Origin: Spirosoma pollinicola
GTDB lineage: Bacteria; Bacteroidota; Bacteroidia; Cytophagales; Spirosomataceae
Length of the DNA: 64,000 bases
Reading direction: 5' to 3'
Assembly: GCF_002831565.1 (NCBI RefSeq)
Contig: NZ_CP025096.1
Span: 6,563,014-6,627,013, forward strand
Under the pieces are notes generated by a model, which was given only the letters and a program-made list of their open reading frames with translations, searched no databases and was not told where the DNA came from. Positions within the stretch are counted from its first letter, which is position 1, and the number at the start of each line of letters is the position of its first letter. Of this stretch, positions 9,103 through 18,025 are shown piece by piece. The position numbers and the translations under genes are program-made.

Positions 9103-11670
9103 ATGAATACAAAACTCTTTTTTATCTGTTGTCTGTTATCGGCAACGACATTTGCTCAAAATTTACGCGGACGCATCACCAACGAAGCAACGGGCAGCCC
9201 GCTGCCTGGCGTAGCCATTGTGTTAATAGGTCATCAATTTGGCACAACAACAAACAGTGATGGTGATTTTTCTATGAAATTGGGCCCCGGCCAATATACG
9301 TTGCGATTCAGCTCGATAGGGTCCGAGACAATCGAACGACACGTAACCATAGAAGCGGGTGAAAACCAGCGACTTAATTTGGCACTGCAAATTTCTCAGA
9401 CCAGCCTAAATGAGGTAACTGTGGTGGGGTCGCGCAACCTGAATCGCTCCGTTACCGACTCGCCCGCGCCTATTGATCTAATAGATGTGCGTCAGGTAAC
9501 GTCGAAAACCGGCCAGTTGGATGTAAATCAGCTCCTGCAATTTGTAGCTCCGTCGTTTAACTCCAACCGACAGACTGGTTCTGACGGGGCCGACCACGTA
9601 GATCCAGCTTCCCTGCGCGGTTTAGGGCCTGATCAAACCCTGGTTCTGATTAATGGTAAACGTCAGCACCAATCCTCGCTGGTTACGTTATTTGGCACGC
9701 GAGGTCGTGGCAATACAGGTACCGATCTAAATACAATTCCGGCGGCCGCTATTGAGCGTATTGAAATTCTCCGTGATGGGGCAGCTGCTCAGTACGGCTC
9801 CGATGCCATTGCGGGGGTTATTAACATTGTACTGAAAACTAGTACCAATCAATTGAATGCCAATGTCAATTACGGCGCGTACCAGGCTAAATTTCGCTTC
9901 GATAATCAGAAATTCGATGGCGGAAACTTAAACGTGAATGCCAATTATGGCTGGCATATTAGAGAAACAGGCTTTCTGAACGTAACGGCCGATTTTAACC
10001 AACGCCAACATACCAACCGCGCCAATACCCCCGGTATCGACTCTACACTTCAACGGCGTCAATTTGGCGATTCGAAAATTACGAATACCTCACTCTATGC
10101 CAATGCGGAGATTCCACTCTCAGACAATACGCGTATGTATGCGTTTGGGGGCCTGAATTCTCGTAAAGGGGATGCCTACGCCTGGACCCGTTCGGCAGAT
10201 AGTCCACGTAATATAACATCTATTTACCCGGATGGATTCGATCCTATTATTACAAGTGCCATTGTTGATAAAACATTTGCGGCTGGTGTACGAACGAAAA
10301 TAAACGATTGGAATGTAGATTTTGGCAATATTTTTGGCTCGAATCGCTTTGACTATGGCGTTAAGAATACGCTAAACACATCCTTGGGTACCTCCTCTCC
10401 CCGTGAGTTTAATGCGGGCGGATTTCAACTGCAACAAAACGTTACCGGATTACACTTCACCCGCTTCTTTTCCAATACATTGCAAGGTCTGAACGTAGCT
10501 TTTGGATCGGAGTTCCGGTACGAAGATTACAAAATCTTTGCGGGAGAGGAAGCCTCATATAAGGCTTACGATGTTACAAGGGCTGCGGGTTCGCAGGGCT
10601 TTCCTGGTTTTCAGCCGGGCAATGCCTTAACTAAAAGCCGTATCAACCTGGGGTTATATGTCGACACAGAAGCCGATTTAACAAAAGCCTTCATGATTGG
10701 TGCCGCTGCCCGGTACGAAAATTATAGCGATTTTGGTAGTACGCTGAATGGAAAGCTATCGAGTCGATTGAAAATAAGCCCATCATTTCTGCTGCGCGGT
10801 ACGCTCAGCTCTGGCTTCCGGGCTCCATCGCTGGCACAGACCTATTTCAATTCGACCATTACTAACTTTGTTGGCGGCCAGGCTGTACAGGTGCAAATTG
10901 CTCAGAATGGAAGTGCCATTACGCAGGCCTTGGGCGTACCTCCGCTTAAGCAGGAAACATCTGTTAACGCCAGTCTGGGATTTACCAGTCATTTAGGTAG
11001 CGGCTTTACGTTAACTGTAGATGCTTATTATGTTAGAATCAAAGACCGGGTTGTTTTGACAGGCCAGTTTACAGATGATTTACCAGCAATTGCACCCGAA
11101 TTACAGAAATTGAACGTAAGTCGAGTGCAGTTTTTCACGAACGCTATATCGACCAAGACACGGGGTATCGACATTGTACTAGCGCATCATACGTTGATAG
11201 GCGACGGGCGGCTGAACACGTCGCTTGGCATGAATTTCAATTCGCTGGACACGATCGGCGTGAACACGAATGCCAAATTAAAGCCTTATAAAGACCTGTA
11301 TTTTGATCTGCGTGAGTATTACTTCGTGAAAGCATCGGCACCTCCCTCCAAAATGAATATAACGGTTGATTATAGTATCAATAACTGGGCATTTCTGCTT
11401 CGTGTAGTTCGTTTCGGGGAAGTAAAACTGGCAAACTGGAATTACGATGCGGCTAATCTGGATATTTATCGACCTAAAGCAGCAACCGATTTATCCATCT
11501 CATACCGGTTTACGCGCCAGATTGGGCTATCCGTTGGCGGATCTAACATCTTTAATGTTTATCCAGACATGCATCGGGCCGATCTTACCGAATCAGGTGG
11601 TGCGTGGGACCCCGTCCAGATGGGTTTCAACGGGGCTTATTGGTTTGGCAAGATGAACTTCAAGTTTTAA
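9103..11670 (+). CDS. TonB-dependent outer-membrane receptor
   Basis: An 855-residue receptor. A signal peptide (MNTKLFFICCLLSATTFAQ) precedes a carboxypeptidase-regulatory-like domain (residues about 20-95, with GRITNEATGSPLPGVAI), a plug domain (about 105-250, with LRGLGPDQTLVLINGKRQH and IERIEILRDGAAAQYGSDAIAG) and a 22-strand-type beta-barrel ending in a terminal Phe (NFKF), typical of barrel assembly. It imports a bulky ligand through the outer membrane using TonB energy. It is not followed by a SusD-type lipoprotein, so a siderophore, metal complex or cofactor is as likely as a glycan. The converging exbB-exbD pair downstream could energise it. Confidence 0.93.
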   Translation: MNTKLFFICCLLSATTFAQNLRGRITNEATGSPLPGVAIVLIGHQFGTTTNSDGDFSMKLGPGQYTLRFSSIGSETIERHVTIEAGENQRLNLALQISQTSLNEVTVVGSRNLNRSVTDSPAPIDLIDVRQVTSKTGQLDVNQLLQFVAPSFNSNRQTGSDGADHVDPASLRGLGPDQTLVLINGKRQHQSSLVTLFGTRGRGNTGTDLNTIPAAAIERIEILRDGAAAQYGSDAIAGVINIVLKTSTNQLNANVNYGAYQAKFRFDNQKFDGGNLNVNANYGWHIRETGFLNVTADFNQRQHTNRANTPGIDSTLQRRQFGDSKITNTSLYANAEIPLSDNTRMYAFGGLNSRKGDAYAWTRSADSPRNITSIYPDGFDPIITSAIVDKTFAAGVRTKINDWNVDFGNIFGSNRFDYGVKNTLNTSLGTSSPREFNAGGFQLQQNVTGLHFTRFFSNTLQGLNVAFGSEFRYEDYKIFAGEEASYKAYDVTRAAGSQGFPGFQPGNALTKSRINLGLYVDTEADLTKAFMIGAAARYENYSDFGSTLNGKLSSRLKISPSFLLRGTLSSGFRAPSLAQTYFNSTITNFVGGQAVQVQIAQNGSAITQALGVPPLKQETSVNASLGFTSHLGSGFTLTVDAYYVRIKDRVVLTGQFTDDLPAIAPELQKLNVSRVQFFTNAISTKTRGIDIVLAHHTLIGDGRLNTSLGMNFNSLDTIGVNTNAKLKPYKDLYFDLREYYFVKASAPPSKMNITVDYSINNWAFLLRVVRFGEVKLANWNYDAANLDIYRPKAATDLSISYRFTRQIGLSVGGSNIFNVYPDMHRADLTESGGAWDPVQMGFNGAYWFGKMNFKF

Positions 11671-11691
11671 GAGCTTAGCCTGCCCGTACGA

Positions 11692-11738
11692 AAAGCCCAT
11701 CACTAATGCCTTTTGACGTGGCATTAATGATGGGCTTT
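11692..11738 (+). terminator. Terminator of the TonB-dependent receptor
   Basis: Hairpin with 19-bp arms, one mismatch (11692-11710 with 11720-11738), starting 21 bp after the stop codon. The 3' arm ends in GGGCTTT, giving a short T tail. Confidence 0.7.
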
Positions 11739-11756
11739 CTGATGAATTACTTATCC

Positions 11757-11788
11757 ATAAAAAAGTCGATACAAAAATGTATCGACTT
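11757..11788 (-). terminator. Terminator of exbB-exbD
   Basis: Perfect 10-bp stem (11763-11772 with 11779-11788, 6-nt loop). Read on the minus strand it is followed by a run of Ts, about 30 bp after the exbD stop: the classical rho-independent layout. Confidence 0.75.
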
Positions 11789-11818
11789 GAAAATCAAGAA
11801 AATCCTTAAAATCCCGGT

Positions 11819-12211
11819 TTATTTCGACGTCGCCATAACCATCTTGATATTCAGCTTCGCTCCGGTTTGGAGTACATCGACCAAATCCTGTACGGTTAAG
11901 GTTTTATCAAAGCGCACGACAACAGTTGGTTCTGCAATACCAGCCATCATTATTTTCAGCTCGTTCTCCAGATTGACCGGATCAACTGGTTTTTTGTCGA
12001 TGTAATATTTCTTATCAGCATCAACCGATAGTGTCACCTGTTTTTTGCTTAACTGCTGCGTAGAGGCCGCTTTAGGTAATAGCAATTTAATAACATTCGG
12101 GTTGGCCACCGTCGAGATGATCAGGAAGAACAACAGCAAGAAAAACATGATGTCATTCAGGGATGAAGTCGCGACTTCGGCAGCAAATTTTGTTTTACGT
12201 CGGAGTTTCAT
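11819..12211 (-). CDS. exbD: Biopolymer transporter ExbD
   Basis: 130 residues from ATG 12211. A short basic N-terminus (MKLRRKTKF) is followed by one membrane helix that starts with the conserved Asp (SSLNDIMFF, Asp20), then a periplasmic domain. ExbD works with ExbB as the proton-driven motor that powers TonB. The open frame could extend 21 codons upstream, but that stretch is part of an intergenic inverted repeat and is unlike ExbD, so the internal start is chosen. It lies downstream of exbB on the same strand. No tonB is adjacent. Confidence 0.9.
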   Translation of the reverse strand: MKLRRKTKFAAEVATSSLNDIMFFLLLFFLIISTVANPNVIKLLLPKAASTQQLSKKQVTLSVDADKKYYIDKKPVDPVNLENELKIMMAGIAEPTVVVRFDKTLTVQDLVDVLQTGAKLNIKMVMATSK

Positions 12212-12218
12212 AGTTGGC

Positions 12219-12291
12219 AATGAATAATGGATAATGGACAATGGATAAAGTACTAGTGCACCTCCGTTATTCATTATCCATTGTACATTAA
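12219..12291. repeat. Inverted repeat between exbB and exbD
   Basis: Repeats built on AATGGATAATG-type words face their complement CATTATCCATT across this gap, including TTATTCATTATCCATT. The structure is imperfect and fills the exbB-exbD spacer, perhaps adjusting the expression of the second gene. Confidence 0.5.
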
Positions 12292-12295
12292 AAAA

Positions 12296-13006
12296 TTACC
12301 GCATCCGGGCGGGCTCGGTTGTTGGTTTTTGAAGAACTTCGATAAACTCGAAAGCATTTACCTCCAGCGAGAGGGTAAACCGCTCGATCATCATATTGAG
12401 CAGGTGATAGCCTGTGTAGGCAATAACCCCCACAATAAGACCGGAGCCCGAGGTGATCATTTTTTCGTATAAGCCCCCGGCAATAATGCCAACGCTAATA
12501 TTGTCGGACAGCGAAATATCGTAGAAAATCCGAATAATACCGGATATGGTGCCGATGAAGCCTAGCATCGGCGCAATACCGGCAATGACGCCCAGATACC
12601 CCATGTTCCGTTCTAAACGAGAGAGTTCGATCTGCCCAACGGTTTCGATAGTACTTTCAATTTCCCGGATAGGCGATCCGATACGGCCAATGGCTTTCTC
12701 GAATACGCGACCCATAGCCGTACGTTGATTTTTGGCAAACGACTCGGCCGATTTGATATTCCCCTGCGCCACCATATCCCGAATGTTATCGATAAAATTG
12801 GCGTCGTACCGGCTTTGCGAACGAATGACAAAATACCGTTCAAAAATCAGATAGAGGGCCGAAAACAACAAAAACGCGATGGGAATCATGACCCAGCCGC
12901 CTTTGGCTACCAAATCAAATAATTGTAACGTTTGGGGTTGAGCAGCCGTTGTGGCCGACAGTGATGTGGCCGTAGTATCAATAGCCGGAACCTGGAGCAA
13001 GAGCAT
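12296..13006 (-). CDS. exbB: ExbB/TolQ/MotA-type proton channel
   Basis: 236 residues. The helix VMIPIAFLLFSALYLIFERYF (about residue 37) is followed by a long cytoplasmic stretch and two further helices: GYLGVIAGIAPMLGFIGTISG (about 138), with the Gly/Pro/Thr pattern typical of MotA/TolQ/ExbB, and SGLIVGVIAYTGYHLL (about 193). It forms the inner-membrane pore through which protons drive ExbD and TonB. It sits upstream of exbD. TolQ or a gliding-type motor are alternatives, but pairing with ExbD and closeness to a TonB receptor favour ExbB. Confidence 0.88.
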   Translation of the reverse strand: MLLLQVPAIDTTATSLSATTAAQPQTLQLFDLVAKGGWVMIPIAFLLFSALYLIFERYFVIRSQSRYDANFIDNIRDMVAQGNIKSAESFAKNQRTAMGRVFEKAIGRIGSPIREIESTIETVGQIELSRLERNMGYLGVIAGIAPMLGFIGTISGIIRIFYDISLSDNISVGIIAGGLYEKMITSGSGLIVGVIAYTGYHLLNMMIERFTLSLEVNAFEFIEVLQKPTTEPARMR

Positions 13007-13164
13007 ACGAACGAGTCGGGTAAGTGTATGAGGGTAAACCTGTATTCGTTATTCAAACAAACGCCTGTGGGACGTATATTGTTGTCAAAGATAAGCAAGC
13101 CACCTGAAATCGTTCGAGAAAATTAGTGAACGCAGTTGAAGCATTGCTATCTTATCCCTACTTG

Positions 13165-13206
13165 CGTGTTTTGTACAACGCAGTACCAATCCATTGTACA
13201 AAACGC
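13165..13206. repeat. Inverted repeat downstream of the MDR gene
   Basis: GTTTTGTACAA faces TTGTACAAAAC across about 16 bp, in the gap between exbB and the MDR-family gene (both minus). It may act as a terminator for the MDR gene, though the T-run is poor. Confidence 0.45.
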
Positions 13207-13254
13207 GCCCACTAAATCTATTTCAAAAAACAGCGTTACAGCTACATCACACCA

Positions 13255-14226
13255 CTACGGCTTCAGCAGAATCTTTCCCCGACGACCTGGACGGTCGGCG
13301 TGGTCGATGGCTTCGGCAATCTGGTCGAGTGGGTACGAGGCTTCGACAGGCAGTTGAATTTTCCCCGATGTCAGCAATTCAATTACGTTTTGCGCAACGT
13401 CCTGCCGGGTATGGCTATCGACCCGACGCATCCAGTCGGTAAGCCAGAAACCCTTCACGGTCAACTCCCTGAATATCATCAGTCCCGCATTCAGGATGGG
13501 GTCCTGCAAGCTCATCAGCCCATAAATGAGCATTGTTCCGCCTTTAGCCAGACATTTAAACGCTTCTGTGGCGGTGTGACCACCAACGGCGTCAAGCACA
13601 CAGGCAACCCCAACGCCATCTGTAATCTGCTTGACACGAGCCGCCAGATTTTCTGTTTCGGTATTGATTACCTCGGTCAAGCCAAGGGCTGTCAATTCGT
13701 CGTTCATATCATCACGACGAACAGTACCGATGGTTTTGATACCCCGCATGGCACAAAGCTGAATAACTAATTTGCCGAAAGCTGACCCAACCGCAGTGAG
13801 CATCAGCCAGCCGCCTTCCGGCACGCCCGAATCCTGCACCATTGCATAGGCCGTAAATGGATTGACAAATAACTGAGCCGCAACCTCGTCTGGCATGGCC
13901 TCGGGCACCGGAATCAGGCTTCGCTGATGCGCTATGGCATATTCTGACCAGGTCCCTACACTGGTAAAACTCACCCGTATACCGGTTTGCATCTCAACAC
14001 CCTCTCCCAGGGCATCCACAATACCCACCCCTTCAAACCCGACTCCTGACGGAAATTGTGGCCTGATACCGTACATATTCTGCACGAACATGATGTCAGA
14101 TGGATTGATTGGGGCCGCAATAACCTTAATGCGAACTTCCTTCGGACCGGGTTCGGGCAGAGCAATGTCGGTAGGTTTAAGAACATCGACGGGTTTTCCG
14201 GCCTGGGTAAAAATGATGCTTTTCAT
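13255..14226 (-). CDS. Zinc-type alcohol dehydrogenase-like (MDR) protein, 2-enoyl thioester reductase subgroup
   Basis: 323 residues from ATG 14226. A GroES-like N-terminal domain (GPKEVRIKVIAAPINPSDI, GFEGVGIVDALG) is followed by an NADP(H)-binding Rossmann domain (about residues 130-280). The NPSD segment and the absence of the structural-zinc cysteine cluster point to the enoyl reductase/quinone reductase branch (mitochondrial ETR-like) rather than true zinc alcohol dehydrogenases. The longer frame starts at a TTG at 14316 that overlaps a TATTTTTG promoter box, which argues for the shorter start. Substrate not determinable here. Confidence 0.85.
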   Translation of the reverse strand: MKSIIFTQAGKPVDVLKPTDIALPEPGPKEVRIKVIAAPINPSDIMFVQNMYGIRPQFPSGVGFEGVGIVDALGEGVEMQTGIRVSFTSVGTWSEYAIAHQRSLIPVPEAMPDEVAAQLFVNPFTAYAMVQDSGVPEGGWLMLTAVGSAFGKLVIQLCAMRGIKTIGTVRRDDMNDELTALGLTEVINTETENLAARVKQITDGVGVACVLDAVGGHTATEAFKCLAKGGTMLIYGLMSLQDPILNAGLMIFRELTVKGFWLTDWMRRVDSHTRQDVAQNVIELLTSGKIQLPVEASYPLDQIAEAIDHADRPGRRGKILLKP

Positions 14227-14313
14227 AAAGACGAATTGATAGACGAACGCATAAAATCCTGCCGTCAGGAGTAGGACGAACAAATGAATTTTTACTACTG
14301 TTTGGAATAGGGT

Positions 14314-14321
14314 CAAAAATA
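14314..14321 (-). promoter_or_regulatory. Candidate -7 box for the MDR gene
   Basis: TATTTTTG on the minus strand, 87 bp upstream of ATG 14226. It fits TAnnTTTG and, if used, rules out the upstream TTG start. Confidence 0.45.
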
Positions 14322-14454
14322 TGACTTAATTCGCATAAACTATTCCTAAACCTTGAATCGAGTTGTTAGCCGAAAGTCGTCGGCCGATAGAAAAAAGAGG
14401 ATTTTCTCTTTATCAATCGACCGACGACGGCTGACTGACAACGAATGACTTCTT

Positions 14455-15180
14455 ATGCAAACTTCTCCCTTTCTAGGTGAATTAATTGGTACAATGGTGT
14501 TGCTGCTTCTGGGGAACGGAGTCGTAGCCAATGTGGTGTTAAAACAAACAAAGGGTGAATCGTCGGGCTGGATTGTCATTACCGCAGGCTGGGCCTTTGC
14601 TGTTGCGATGGGCGTTTTTGTCGCTAAAGCCTTTGGAAGCGTCGATGCACATTTAAACCCCGCCGTTACGGTCGCCTTTGCGGTGGCAACAAACGATTTC
14701 AGCCACGTGGTACCCTATATTACAGCGCAAATGATCGGCGCATTCTTAGGAGCCACACTCGTCTGGCTACATTATCTCCCCCATTGGGCAGCCACCCCCG
14801 ATCCCGAAGCCAAATTAGCCTGTTTTGCTACCGGGCCAGCCATTCGCAAACCCAGTGCCAACTTTTTAAGCGAAGCTATGGCAACGCTGGTACTTATTCT
14901 TGGACTGGCGGGTATCTCCTCCAAACACCTGGGCGAACTGGCTATTGGCGTTGGTCCCTATCTGGTCGGAATTTTGGTTTGGAGCATTGGCCTGTCACTG
15001 GGCGGCACAACGGGTTATGCCATGAGCCCCGCCCGCGATTTCAGTCCGCGTCTGGCTCATGCTCTCCTACCCATTCCCAACAAAGGGTCATCTGACTGGG
15101 GCTATGCCTGGGTACCTGTTGTGGGTTCGCTGGTAGGCGCTACTATTGGTGGGTTATTGATTCGCTGGTTTACATTGTAA
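14455..15180 (+). CDS. glpF: Aquaglyceroporin / glycerol facilitator (MIP family)
   Basis: A 241-residue channel with six membrane helices and two half-helix loops. The first loop carries the canonical motif in HLNPAVTVAF (Asn68). The second reads MSPARDFSPR, so the usual Asn of NPA is Ser191, followed by the selectivity-filter Arg194. GlpF-type features are the NPA-downstream Asp (ARD), a long third extracellular loop and the glycerol kinase gene 33 bp downstream in the same direction. It lets glycerol diffuse through the inner membrane, and kinase trapping drives uptake. The Asn-to-Ser change in the pore is unusual for the family and may alter conductance. Confidence 0.9.
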   Translation: MQTSPFLGELIGTMVLLLLGNGVVANVVLKQTKGESSGWIVITAGWAFAVAMGVFVAKAFGSVDAHLNPAVTVAFAVATNDFSHVVPYITAQMIGAFLGATLVWLHYLPHWAATPDPEAKLACFATGPAIRKPSANFLSEAMATLVLILGLAGISSKHLGELAIGVGPYLVGILVWSIGLSLGGTTGYAMSPARDFSPRLAHALLPIPNKGSSDWGYAWVPVVGSLVGATIGGLLIRWFTL

Positions 15181-15213
15181 TTTTTAAGTCTCTTTTCGCA
15201 ATTTCAGATTCTT

Positions 15214-16716
15214 ATGCCCTCCTACATAGCCGCTATTGACCAGGGAACAACCAGCACCCGTTGTATTGTATTTGACAAGCAAGGCAAAATCGTTTCCGTT
15301 GCTCAGAAAGAACACAAACAGATTTATCCGCAACCAGGCTGGGTAGAGCATGATCCCGAAGAAATCTGGCGCAACACACTCGAAGTCATCGCCCTGGCTC
15401 GCATTAAAGGGAAGCTTTCAGTACAGGATATAGCTGCCGTGGGCATTACCAATCAACGCGAAACTACCGTTGTCTGGAACCGCCGAACGGGCAAGCCGTA
15501 TTACAACGCCATTGTTTGGCAAGACATGCGCACCGCCGATCTGGTTATCGAGTACTCGGGCAATGGCCACGGACAGGATCGTTTTCGTGCGCAAACCGGC
15601 CTTCCCCTGGCCACCTATTTTAGTGGTCTAAAACTGAAATGGCTGTTGGATAATGTGTCGGGCCTTCGCGAAGATGCCGACCGGGGCGAAGCCATTTTCG
15701 GTAACATGGATACGTTTGTCGTCTGGAACCTGACGGGCGGCACCAACGGTGGCTTGCACCTCACCGACGTCACCAATGCCAGCCGGACGCAACTCATGAA
15801 TCTGCATACACTCGACTGGGACGATAGCTTACTAAGCGACTTTACGGTGCCACGAGCTATGTTGCCCCAAATACGGCCCAGTAGTGAAGTATATGGAACC
15901 GTATCGTCGGAGGTATTGCCGGGGGTTCCCGTGGCGGGTATTCTGGGCGATCAGCAGGCTGCTCTTGTTGGGCAAACCTGCTTTGAGCCGGGACAGGCAA
16001 AGAACACCTACGGCACCGGCTGCTTTCTACTGATGAACACTGGCACCGAACTCAGAACCTCCACTTGTGGCCTGTTGACAACGGTGGCCTATCAGTTTCA
16101 GAATGAACCCGTTCATTACGCGCTGGAAGGTAGCGTAGCCATTACGGGCGCCCTGGTGCAGTGGCTGCGCGACAACCTTGGTATCATTAAGAAAAGTACG
16201 GACATTGAAACCCTTGCCCGGTCGGTTGAGGACAATGGTGGCGCTTATTTCGTACCAGCATTTTCGGGCCTTTACGCGCCCCACTGGAAAGCCGACGCGC
16301 GTGGCGTTATTGCGGGCTTAACGCGATTTGTGACCAAAGGTCATCTAGCACGAGCGGTTCTGGAAGCAACAGCTTACCAAACCGTCGATGTAGTCCGGGC
16401 TATGGAACAGGATGCGGGCGTGTCGCTCAAATCCCTGCGTGTGGATGGCGGCATGGTTGTCAATTCATTGCTGATGCAGTTTCAGTCCGATGTGTTGAAC
16501 GGACCCGTGGTGTGCCCCCGTATGACCGAAACAACCGCCCTGGGAGCTGCCTATGCCGCCGGACTGGCGGTTGGGTACTGGCAAAATCTGGACGACTTAC
16601 GCCAGAATTGGGGTGTCGCCCGAACGTATGAACCCAATATGGACGATGCCCATCGAAAAAAACTCATGCGCGGCTGGCAAAAGGCCATTGAGCGGTCGTT
16701 TGGGTGGGAAGAGTGA
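15214..16716 (+). CDS. glpK: Glycerol kinase
   Basis: 500 residues, the typical length of FGGY-family glycerol kinases. The N-terminal AAIDQGTTSTRCIVFD binds ATP; GITNQRETTVVWNRRTG and IVWQDMRTA line the glycerol site; GDQQAALVGQ and NTYGTGCFLLMNTG follow; the C-terminal FGGY signature region is DGGMVVNSLLMQFQSDVL. It phosphorylates glycerol to sn-glycerol 3-phosphate. It forms a two-gene unit with the facilitator. No glycerol-3-phosphate dehydrogenase is adjacent. Confidence 0.97.
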   Translation: MPSYIAAIDQGTTSTRCIVFDKQGKIVSVAQKEHKQIYPQPGWVEHDPEEIWRNTLEVIALARIKGKLSVQDIAAVGITNQRETTVVWNRRTGKPYYNAIVWQDMRTADLVIEYSGNGHGQDRFRAQTGLPLATYFSGLKLKWLLDNVSGLREDADRGEAIFGNMDTFVVWNLTGGTNGGLHLTDVTNASRTQLMNLHTLDWDDSLLSDFTVPRAMLPQIRPSSEVYGTVSSEVLPGVPVAGILGDQQAALVGQTCFEPGQAKNTYGTGCFLLMNTGTELRTSTCGLLTTVAYQFQNEPVHYALEGSVAITGALVQWLRDNLGIIKKSTDIETLARSVEDNGGAYFVPAFSGLYAPHWKADARGVIAGLTRFVTKGHLARAVLEATAYQTVDVVRAMEQDAGVSLKSLRVDGGMVVNSLLMQFQSDVLNGPVVCPRMTETTALGAAYAAGLAVGYWQNLDDLRQNWGVARTYEPNMDDAHRKKLMRGWQKAIERSFGWEE

Positions 16717-16719
16717 GTT

Positions 16720-16823
16720 GGTAAAATAGTGAAGTAGTCGAATAGTGTTCTAGTAATAGTGAGTTTTGAGAATCCCCTTCACTGTTAAACCTCTTCACTA
16801 TTCGACTACTCCACCATTTTACC
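16720..16823. terminator. Long inverted repeat between glpK and mscS (convergent)
   Basis: 28-bp arms with two mismatches (16720-16747 with 16796-16823) and a 48-bp loop, exactly between two convergent genes. Probably a bidirectional terminator or an intergenic repeat element. Confidence 0.6.
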
Positions 16824-16829
16824 ATTTCA

Positions 16830-17942
16830 CTACTCCACTACTTTAGGCTTCATTTCTTCGGCCAACATCAGACGTGTTTGAGGCAGACTTTGCGGGTATT
16901 CATCGCGGAGGAACGCAATGATTTGTTCGCGCATGTGACAACGTAAATCGAACGCCGACGGCGAATCCGACGCTGACACCAGAATACGTATAACAATACA
17001 GGTAGGCTGCGTATCAGTTACTTGCAAGGCAAAGGTTTCTCCTGTCCAGAGAGGGTCGTTTTCGGCTATTTCACGCGCTTTTTCGCGTACCTTTTCAACT
17101 GGCACATTATAATCCAGGTACAGAAAAACAGTACCAATAATGGATGCATCCGAGCGTGTCCAGTTCTCAAATGGCTTTTCAACGAAGTAGGTAATGGGTA
17201 AAATCAGTCGACGACGGTCCCAGATTCGCACGATCACGCTGGTCAGATTGATTTCTTCAATTCGTCCCCACTCCTTTTCGACTACGACCGCATCGCCCAG
17301 ACGAATTTGCTGGTTGAAAGCAATCTGAATGCCAGCCATTAAGTTGGCCAGTGTTTTCTGTGCAGCAAAACCAATCAATACGGATACTACGCCAGCCGAT
17401 GTCAGGACGCTCAGCCCTACTTTGCGGCTGCCCTGAAACGAAATCAGCAAGAGTGACGCGCCAATTACAATGACGCCAGCAACCAGTAGCCGACGAAAAA
17501 AGCGAACCTGTGTAACAAATTTCCTGTGCGATAGATTAATGTCCTGAACTGTATCATACCGACGAATGAGCAGTAGTTCGCCCACCTTCAACAATTGAAC
17601 GACCAGCCAGGTAGTAGCAATCAGAAATACAACCTCGGCTGTTTTATCGGCTATAGGATGCCGACGTAGAAAACGAGCGGATTGTATATTGGTTGCCAGA
17701 AGAAAAAACATAGCAGGCACAAAAACCCAGAATGCCCAGCGCACATGTTCCTTAAGAAAAGCCAGCGTTTGAAATGGCCTGCGCCGAACGATGAACCGAA
17801 CGGTCTGTGTCACGACAAAATCGACAGCCAGCCCAATTAATATGGCTATAGTAAGCAATACCCAACCCGATAAATCCCGGTTAGGAATATAGCCAAACCA
17901 GCGAACGGTGGCTCGTATCCATGATTCAAGTTGTTGTACCAT
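16830..17942 (-). CDS. Mechanosensitive ion channel, MscS family
   Basis: 370 residues from ATG 17942; the open frame extends five codons further only through a TTG. Four hydrophobic segments lie in residues about 20-165. The pore-lining helix around VGLSVLTSAGVVSVLIGFAAQKTLANLMAG (about residues 172-200) is followed by the MscS beta domain IRLGDAVVVEKEWGRIEEINLTSVIVR and a C-terminal alpha/beta domain. It is an inner-membrane tension-gated channel that releases solutes on osmotic downshock. It is single-gene and convergent to glpK; the hairpin upstream ends the preceding operon. Confidence 0.93.
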   Translation of the reverse strand: MVQQLESWIRATVRWFGYIPNRDLSGWVLLTIAILIGLAVDFVVTQTVRFIVRRRPFQTLAFLKEHVRWAFWVFVPAMFFLLATNIQSARFLRRHPIADKTAEVVFLIATTWLVVQLLKVGELLLIRRYDTVQDINLSHRKFVTQVRFFRRLLVAGVIVIGASLLLISFQGSRKVGLSVLTSAGVVSVLIGFAAQKTLANLMAGIQIAFNQQIRLGDAVVVEKEWGRIEEINLTSVIVRIWDRRRLILPITYFVEKPFENWTRSDASIIGTVFLYLDYNVPVEKVREKAREIAENDPLWTGETFALQVTDTQPTCIVIRILVSASDSPSAFDLRCHMREQIIAFLRDEYPQSLPQTRLMLAEEMKPKVVE

Positions 17943-17962
17943 ATAATTTATAGACAAAAGTA

Positions 17963-17995
17963 AGGCCTATAAGGTTGAAAAAACCTTATAGGCCT
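17963..17995 (-). terminator. Terminator of the DUF1501 operon
   Basis: Perfect 14-bp stem (17963-17976 with 17982-17995, 5-nt loop) just downstream of the DUF1501 stop on the minus strand and before the mscS start. Confidence 0.65.
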
Positions 17996-18025
17996 ATTTA
18001 TCCTATCTGTATGAATGGCTCTTTC

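Noticed and set aside
14227..14316. 30-residue N-terminal extension of the MDR protein
   Set aside because: Starts at TTG inside a TATTTTTG promoter box; the hydrophobic extension is not part of the fold, and ATG 14226 gives the expected start.
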